This document shows, one piece after another, positions 26,101-35,100 of a DNA stretch of 64,000 bases. This stretch comes from Acanthaster planci (Eukaryota > Echinodermata > Asteroidea > Valvatida > Acanthasteridae), in the NCBI RefSeq assembly GCF_001949145.1, contig NW_019091362.1, positions 9,787,664 through 9,851,663 of the forward strand. Reading direction: 5' to 3'. The first letter of the stretch is position 1. Each line of letters begins with the position of its first letter. Position numbers and translations under genes: made by a program. The notes under the pieces are model-generated. The model saw only the letters and a program-made list of their open reading frames with translations. It ran no database searches and was not told where the DNA came from.

Positions 26101-29100
26101 CCCAAAGCCGGGAAAGTCAACTCCCCACACACACACTAAAGTGTGTATTTGCCTGCAACTGGGGACCCCCCTATTGTACTTTAACTTTTTTAGAAGACCA
26201 CCCATATGTTTTGTACACAGTTGTCAATCGGGGACCTTCTGTCAATCGGGGACCTTAATGTCCTCTATTGTTCAGGGTCCCCAATTGAATGCAGAAACAA
26301 ACTCACACACACCCACACCCACCCATCCCCGACCACCATCCCCACTTTCCGGCACAAATTTGCACCACTGTAATTCAGGCAAATGTCTTGAAAAAATAAA
26401 TATATGACCAGTTCTCCACGATCTCACACACCAAACGAGTGATTATAATGATATCAACTCGCTTCATAATTAATTAGATAATAGAAATATCTTATTTTAT
26501 TAGTTTTATCAAATATGTACATTTCTAAAAACCCATGCAGTGTTTTAACTTGACGAGGCCCTCCATTCATTCTATTCTCAGTAGAAAAAATGTTTCGTAA
26601 TGGTCAAGTCGTTGGACATTGTGCCGAGGACTTTTGCTGCACAGGCTCAGGTGCATGCACAGTCCCCGTACGAGCCGCGAATCCCCCAACACCCTTGCTC
26701 CTTACATGATCAAGAAAGACTGTATAGTGCACTCAGAAGTGGGATCAAGGGAGTAGATCATGGAAGATGGGACACCCCGCTTTTTCTGACAGGACCACAG
26801 GATCCCCCCTCAAAAAAATTACATGTATTCCGAACAGAAACAAAAGGGCATCCCCCTATCATCAGCATTGCTTGAATTTCACCGATGGCACAGACTGCGC
26901 AGTGTAACTTTCTCCACAATCAACCCGATTCCGTGACCATCTCAGCACCTCATCTAAAGACTCTGATATGTGCCCAAGTGGCACCCACCACGGTCACCTC
27001 GATATGTGCCCCTGAGTGGCACCCACCATGGTCACCCCAATATGTGCCCCTGAGTGGCACCCACCACGGTCACCGCCAACCAAACCGAAGCACACTATCC
27101 TAGGTTCATGGATATTATTTTTTTCAGAGGCCGATTCACTCACGACAACAAAGCAAACGCCAACGCCAATTCGATGTCCCGAAGCATTTGCTGTGGAAGT
27201 CTTCCAGGTGGAAGGGACTGAATCTAAACATTCGCCTCGCGTTCACATGCACCTCAGGTATGCATCTGCCTTAATAAATGCAACGGTGCACCCGGAAAGG
27301 GGCCTTCGGGGGAGAGGGGTGTCCCCACCCACATATCCACATGGCTATTTCTGGGTGCGCCAGCGGTTCATAGGCCTACATGACGTATGCTGATAGCAGA
27401 GAGTGAAGAGTCTTACAGAGCGAGGTTCTGAGAAAAAAAAGCCGCTAGGAGTGCTGAGCTACTTTTGGACACGTATTGAGAGAATGGAAAATCCTGCCGT
27501 GCAGCAAATTCGCTGGAGTTAAAATGTTAAAATCAACTACAACGCAAGTCTTTGACTGGACATCACAAAAGCACGCAAGCGTGTGTGCTGGTCTCTTCAG
27601 AAGAGCATAGCAGACAATCCACAAACAATGAGCATACTCATTCGGCAGGAGAAAAGTCTCACCTTTCACTGTGACTGTAAAGCTGCAGTTGCCCTCGTTG
27701 CCACTCTTGTCCGTTGCTATGCATGTCACTGCGGTGATACCCGCTGGATAAATGCCCGGTGACTGCACAATACCACCCAGTGCGTTTCTACATTCTGTAT
27801 CGAGTTCCCCATCCACAACGTCAAAAGCTGTGGGTGTGGACGTCCAACTGACATTCGCATTCACCATTCCAGGATCCAAGTTCTCTTCTATACTCCCTGG
27901 GCAAGTGACGTTAGGGCTTTCATTATCTGTTAGATAAATTGTTCAGTATAATGTAGTCAATCAGATACAAGCCGCAGCTGGAAATGACTGATAAAATCGT
28001 TTATTCGTGATGTAAAAAGTACAGCAATACTAGCAGGTGTGTATGTATAGCAGAAATACGAAGACAACATCTGAGGCCTTATATATCATAATCACTGTAG
28101 TATTTGTTTCAAAAAAGCCCGAATTCCCGACTCATATAAGACAAGCCTCTTTTCAACTTTTTTTCGCTTCAATATGCACACTTATCTGTTTCCATTATTT
28201 CTTTTTTAGTGTAAATCCTTGTTTGTGCTATCTCTGTCAAATTCTCTAATAGTCTTACACAATAATTACAATTATTTGAACCAATCAGTGTAAGCTCTGG
28301 ACTTGTTGAGAGTATATACTGGCTAATATTGTATAAACATCCATCTGTATTGTTTTTGCTCGTCTGCATTTCAAAAGTCTTCAAGCTTCCTCGCACATTA
28401 CAGAAACGATTCTGGACAGCTCCAAAAGTAAGTACTCCCAGTCAGTGGCGTACACGGGGGAGGGAGGAAGTCCCCCTCCGCGGAGACATGGTTGCAATTT
28501 TATTACGAAATGAAAGTGCAAGCGCTTCAGAAAAGGTATAACCATCCCTTTGATGGGGTGGGTTTAGGATTCTTTTATGGATGAGAAAACTGGACATTCC
28601 TTTCACTATCAGAGACATGGATCTACCGCTGCTCTCAGTACTCCTCGGGATAAAACTTTCAGAGTTCCCTCTGTGTGAGATGTCAACTTTTTCACGCAGG
28701 TTGGCGCAAAGTTTTCATTGACCACGCATATGAGAAAATGAACAGTGATGTAAGATACCAAGTTACAAAACTCGTCGTTGATTCAGCTAAACCCTCACAG
28801 ATAATCAAAATATGAATTTCCGTAAATGTCACTCCAAGTGTCAAGAGGCCACCACACGGCCGAAATGGAGAGATATTGCCCACCTATCACTGTGACTGTA
28901 AAGCTGCAGTTCCCCTCGTTGCCACTCTCGTCCATAGCTGTGCATGTCACTTCGGTGACACCCACCGGATAAATGCCCGGTGACACCACGACGTTACCCG
29001 ATGCGTTTCTACATACTGGATCGCGATCCTCATCCACAACATCAAAAGCTGTGGGCGTGGTCGGCCAACTGACATTCGCATTCGGCATTCCGGGATCAAC

Positions 29101-32100
29101 GTTTTGTTTCACATTCTGGGAGCAATTGACACTTGGGCCTTCATTATCTGTAAAACATGCAAATCATTAAATTTTCATTGTGAAAGCAGTGATCAGCAGT
29201 AACTCTATACAATGTCTCAAACAAAATAGCTAATCTCGCTTACACGACGCCTGGAATGAATCCACATCATTCGGCTAATGTCTAGCTGCGGTGGCCACAC
29301 AGTAAAAAAGGAAGTTCTTTACCAGGGTAGGCCGAAATAACACTTGTTTTCCACCGCCACATAGGCTATGAAGTCACAAGTAAAACAGCCATTATTCTGG
29401 TGGGGGAAGGCACATTTTGATGGGGGTGGGTTTAGGATTCTTTTATGGATGAGAAAACTGGACATTCCTTTCACTATCAGAGACATGGATCTACCGCTGC
29501 TCTCAGTACTCCTCGGGATAAAACTTTCAGAGTTCCCTCTGTGCGAGATGTCAACTTTTTCACGCAGGTTGGCGCAAAGTTTTCATTGACCACGCATATG
29601 AGAAAATGAACAGTGATGTAAGATACCAAGTTACAAAACTCGTCGTTGATTCAGCAAAACCCTCACAGATAATCAAAATATGGATTTCCGTGAATGTCAC
29701 TCAAAGTGTCAAGAGGCCACCACACGGCCGAATGGAGAGATATTGCTCACCTTTCACTGTGACTGTAAAGCTGCAGTTCCCCTCGTTGCCACTCTTGTCC
29801 GTAGCAGTGCATGTCACTTCGGTGACACCCACCGGATAAATGCCCGGTGACACCACGACGTTACCCGATGCGTTTCTACATACTGGATCGCGATCCCCAT
29901 CCACAACATCAAAAGCTGTGGGTGTGGTCGTCCAATTGACATTCGCATTCGGCATTCCGGGATCAACGTTTTGTTTCACATTCTGGGAGCAATTGACACT
30001 TGGGCCTTCATTATCTGTAAGACATGTAAATCAATAAATTTTCATTGTGAAAGCAGTGATCAGTAGTAACTCTATACAATGTCTCAAACAAAGTAGCTGA
30101 TCTCGCTTACACGACGCCTGGAATGAATCCACATCATTCGGTTAATGTCTAGCCGCGGTGGCCACACAGTAAACAAGGAAGTTCTTTTCTGGGGTAGGCC
30201 GAAATAACACTTGTTTTCCACCGTCACATAGGCTATGAAGTCACAAGTAATGCAGCCATTATTCTGGTGGGGAAGGCACATTTACCTGGAGATGTTTCAG
30301 GTGTTTTTATCATCCCTTGACCACCGCATACACCCAGTTTAATATTTAACGTGAGAAAAGGACCTTACCCGCGACAGTGATGTTGAAAAGGCATTGTCCT
30401 TCATTTCCTGCCGTATCATTTGCTGCACAGGTGATTGTGTTCACACCATTCTGGAATCTTTCACCTGAAGAAACCTCCTGGTTATTTTCGTTCTTGCAGG
30501 TTACGTTTGGGTTTGGAGGATCAATCTCATCAGTTGCTGATGGCAGTGGGGACCAGACTACTGCAGCGTCGGGCCTCGAGGGTTCTACATAGACGGTCGC
30601 GCCATTTGGGCAAGCAACATTTGGGCTTACATTATCTACCAAAAAAGAAATGGAAAGAACTTTTCTACCTCCGTCTCAAATTTTGTGTCTTCTCATTAGT
30701 CCAGGCCGATTGCGAGATTGGGCGATACAAATGTAAAGTACCCTCATTTGTCTTCGCGTCGTGTTGAGATTACTCCCCGCCCCTACAGTCCAAACCATAC
30801 CGCAGGGACCGCTAACCATATAGGATTGAGTGCTTCATTGTTCTACGTTTAAATTAGTTCACAGTACCCTAGTCAGAGCAGCAAAAGGACAAACGATATC
30901 AGCTGTTGGAGTACGGAGATTTTTTTGTAAACGTTATTTTAAACTTTGTTTCTTCATGCCTTCACACTGTTTGCTGAGCATGAAGAGGTCAATTCCATCC
31001 TCCCCCAAAATAATTTTTAAGACGAAAAGGTAATGCTTTCTATAGCAAGATACGTGTAACCAAAATGATAGGGATAAACGCTAATATTTACCAAAATTAA
31101 ATCGCAAATCCAACTCTGGAAAAGGCCCTGCCTATATGTACAGTTTGCTTTTAGTTTCAAAGAGCCCAGAGAGTGCCTCGCGAGTGAGTGCAATCAGTAA
31201 AATATTAAACTGGACAAGTACTTTTCCCTCTGGACAAGTATTCTTCTCTCTCTGCTAAACATAAAGGGAATAAGGTCCCTCTCCGTACCGTGCGGGTAAG
31301 GCAGCGACGAAAAACTGTCAGCTGTGAAGCATGGTGGTGCTTGAACTACGTACACTGACGTACACGCAGGCAATCGGTTGAACGTCTGTAAGTTGAACCT
31401 GGCTCAACTTAGCCAATTATTCAAGTGATAATTTGCGGTACTGGCGATAGGAGAGAGATTTTGGATAAAACTTCATCCTTGTGTACGAGTTCATGTAATC
31501 TGGTTGCTGGTTACGAGAGGCTACCATATTTTGGTTCATTACGTCAGCTGAAGCATTATCACAGAATGTCTTGAGTAATTTTGTCGTCAGTTCCCATGAA
31601 CTACCAACAGCCCTTTATAATTGATGCTTTGAAAAAAAGACGTGCATATCAAATATGAGGAAATGCAAAGAAGTTTATGACCATAATATATATAAACAGA
31701 GGGTCATGCCATAAGAAATGGAAACTGAAGGTAATCAAAAGGAAATAAAAACAGGTGTTAAAAGTTTTACTTGAAACATTGAAGAAGAAAAAACGGCTAC
31801 CTATCATTCTGGTTCATAATTGTTGGCCTTAATTCAACATGAGCGAGTATACGTGTAAGCACATTAAATGTGACACGTGAACTTCTGTGTGACCTTTATG
31901 TGCTTAATTATACACTCTCTTCTGCTGTAAAGTAGAAACAAAGTAATACTTCTGTCAACCGTTCACTGGAAAGGATGCATGGACCTACAGCCCCAAGAAA
32001 CGGCAATCATTGACGAACACTTCGATCTCACTGATGACATATAAAGCATAGGCCTACCAAACTGACACTGATAATGGCACATACCTATTTTGATCGAAAA

Positions 32101-35100
32101 TGAGCAGCTTCCCTCGTTGCCACTGCTATCATTAGCTTTGCATGTTACTATCGTCTCACCAACTGAATACTGTTCCCCTGTTTTAACTTCTTTACCACTG
32201 GCATCCTGACACGTGACGTTCAAGTCACCATCAACTGTATCATTGGCTGATGGTTGGGGATCCCAGTTAACGGTAGTGTTCGATCCAGAGTCTGGCTTTT
32301 TGATGACATCATTAGGGCAGCTCAAGATGGGCGGTTCGTTATCTGAAATAACAAATATACATTACAGATTACTGACCAGGCTACTGTCTTCCGTGTACAT
32401 GAAATCAGAAAATAAAATACATTCAAAGATTGTTCTTGATTAGCCCTTCTTATTGCTTGGAAATTTATGACACTTTACAATCTTAAAAATTTGAACTGAC
32501 AAAATACAAATCCATAACATAGGGAATTTTGTCCATTAACGAGTTTTGCTGAGGATATACTAACAATCTAGACTCACAGTTGAAGCAAAAGGTTAAACAA
32601 TGAGTTACTTAAATATTTGTGGACTCACTTCCTGAAACCAGTTCCTTTCTGTGTTTGTGTCACTGGAATAAGAACTTATTTGTCACACAAACAATAGACC
32701 CAAGTTAGGTTTTAAAATTGAGGTTTTTTCGTTTTGAAAATATGCAAAAATCAGCTGGTCCAAAAGTTTACATATACACCACCTGCACTGTAACTGTAGG
32801 CAGTGGCGTGAATTTGTGTCGGATAGTGTGTGTGGGGGGAATAAGGGATGGGAAAAGTGTGTGTGTGTGGGGGGGGTTAACACAATATGACTATTTGAAG
32901 GTTGATATTCATGATATCAATGTACATCTACAATATGTATCCAAACGGGTATATTTGTGGCTTTCTAAACTTGTTCTCCCTTTTTCGTGATATTGAAAGC
33001 AATTGAATCATAGGCGTCTGAAAACTTTTTCACAATCTACTTTATTATTTTGCTCACCAAAAAAAAGTGTGGGGGTGATAAAAATGGCCCATCCACCCCA
33101 CCTCAAAAAGTAGGGAGGATATATGCCTCCCATCCCCCCAGGATTTACGCCCCTGGTTTTAGGAAATTCCAGAATGTTATTTATCCTTCTCTGAACTAAG
33201 CCACTTGTGACATGAAGTCTGGTGGAAGTTTTCAATAAGCACTAATGCTAGAACTTTCTTTGGAGCTCTAAAAGATGCTAAACACCAACGGGGCCCATTG
33301 GGTTTTTCATCACATTGAGCTCGAAGCAAGCTGCATGTAAGTCGTCCTCACCACTAGTGTTTGCCATACATTGCTCAACCGTCATAAAGACGGACACAGA
33401 CCTATTTACCTTTGACAGTGATGTTGAAAAGGCATTGTCCCTCATTTCCTGCCGTATCATTAGCAGCACATGTGATTGTGTTCACACCATTCCAGAATCT
33501 ATCACCTGAAGAAACCTCCTGGTTATTTTCGTTCTTGCAGGTCACGTTTGGGTTTAAAGGATCTACATCATCAGTTGCTGATGGCAGTGGGGACCAGACT
33601 ACTGAAGCATCGGGCTTCGAGGGTTCTACATAGACGGTCGTGTCATTGGGGCAAGTTGGGGTAAAACCCACGGAAATAGGGACTGAAACCCAATCTGCAC
33701 GTGGACCGAGCTGGGAATCGAACCCGAGGCGCAGAGGTGAAAGGCGAGGAAAGAACTTCTCCGCCAACCCGCCCCGACTGTTGAAATGTACATAGGCCTA
33801 CCTATTGTGATTTTGAACGAGCAGTTTTCTTCTTCAGTATGTGTGCATGTTACTTTGGTCACTCCGACTGGAAATTTATCCCCTGAGTTAACGTCTGCGT
33901 CATTTTCATTCTGGCAAGTTACATTGGCTGATGGTTCTAAATTCCACTTTACGATAGCAGTGTCCGATCCAGAATCCGGCCTTTGAATAATATCATCTGG
34001 ACAGCTGGCATCTACTTTACCAAAATTAAAAGATATACTTATGATAAAACATTTCAGTAAAAAGGCTGTTCACTGATTTGACAGGATGTCAATCTGCATT
34101 TTATAGAATCAAGCAATGTCTTTTGCATCCAATTATGACCCAATACGGGCCATTCACAACACAGTCCGCCTCCAAGAGTTTGCAACGCGTTGGCCTATCA
34201 CGCGCGAAATCTGTCGACCCGTTTCAAACGGCGCATTGGTCAACCGTTGCAAACTCTTACAGAAGCACTACATGTATTGTGAATTAGCTAGCATTTGGAA
34301 CGCAGTTGGTATTGGTGACCACGACCAGTACAAATCACACTAGGTGCCCCTGCAACATCTAGTCTTCCTTAGTCTACCTTAACTTTGCATTGGGAAACCG
34401 ACTTATAAAACCCTGCAAGAGTGACTGAGGAGGTATACTGTCCTGCATTTCTAAGAGCATCAGGAGTCGAACAGGATTGTGTGCCTGTTTACACCATGTT
34501 ATTAATTTTTACACCATTAAATGAAGGGGCGTATCCGGGAATTTCTTCAGGAGGGGCGGGGCAGGCCGGAGCTTTGTCTAATTTTTACGGACTATGGTCT
34601 CCCCTCAGTAACACTGTAACCTTGCGTACATAAGAAGAATAAATAAGGTTCTATCTTGTTTTAAAATTTAATTTAGTTATTTTGTATGATTTCCCTCATT
34701 TTGTTTACATTTTGGGGTTGGGTATTCGACCCCCAACCCCCATCCGTGTCTGGCATGGTGACGATGCCAGTCTAAAATCATCCGAAACCTTCGACCACAG
34801 TTGCATATGTACAAGTATTTCGATCCATTGTGGTCCTGCGGTCCTTATAAGCATAATGTAGTGAGGACAAGCATACATCAACACAAATTATAGGCTTACG
34901 AGATACCTAGTAACTGATTAAAACCCTGCTTGTGAACCATTTTTTAATTAAATCGCAGCAGCGCTCCTCCAGTTGTGAAATATCTATTTTTCACTCACCG
35001 CGGGGTTTTGAGGTTCGCTTATAGGCAGGAGGTACGTACCTTGTGCTGCAACCACGTGCACCGTGAAGACGCAACACAACACCACAATGCCGGTCCACTT

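Larger units (their letters stand above)
28560..30260. repeat. 867-bp tandem segmental duplication carrying HYR exons 6 and 7
   Basis: From the GTTTAGGATTCTTTTATGGA start (near 28560 and 29427) through intron, exon and downstream intron sequence the two units match almost base for base, with the exons exactly 867 bp apart. Confidence 0.9.

Noticed and set aside
26965-27075. CRISPR-like array
   Set aside because: Units are contiguous without spacers and the context is eukaryotic; it is a minisatellite.
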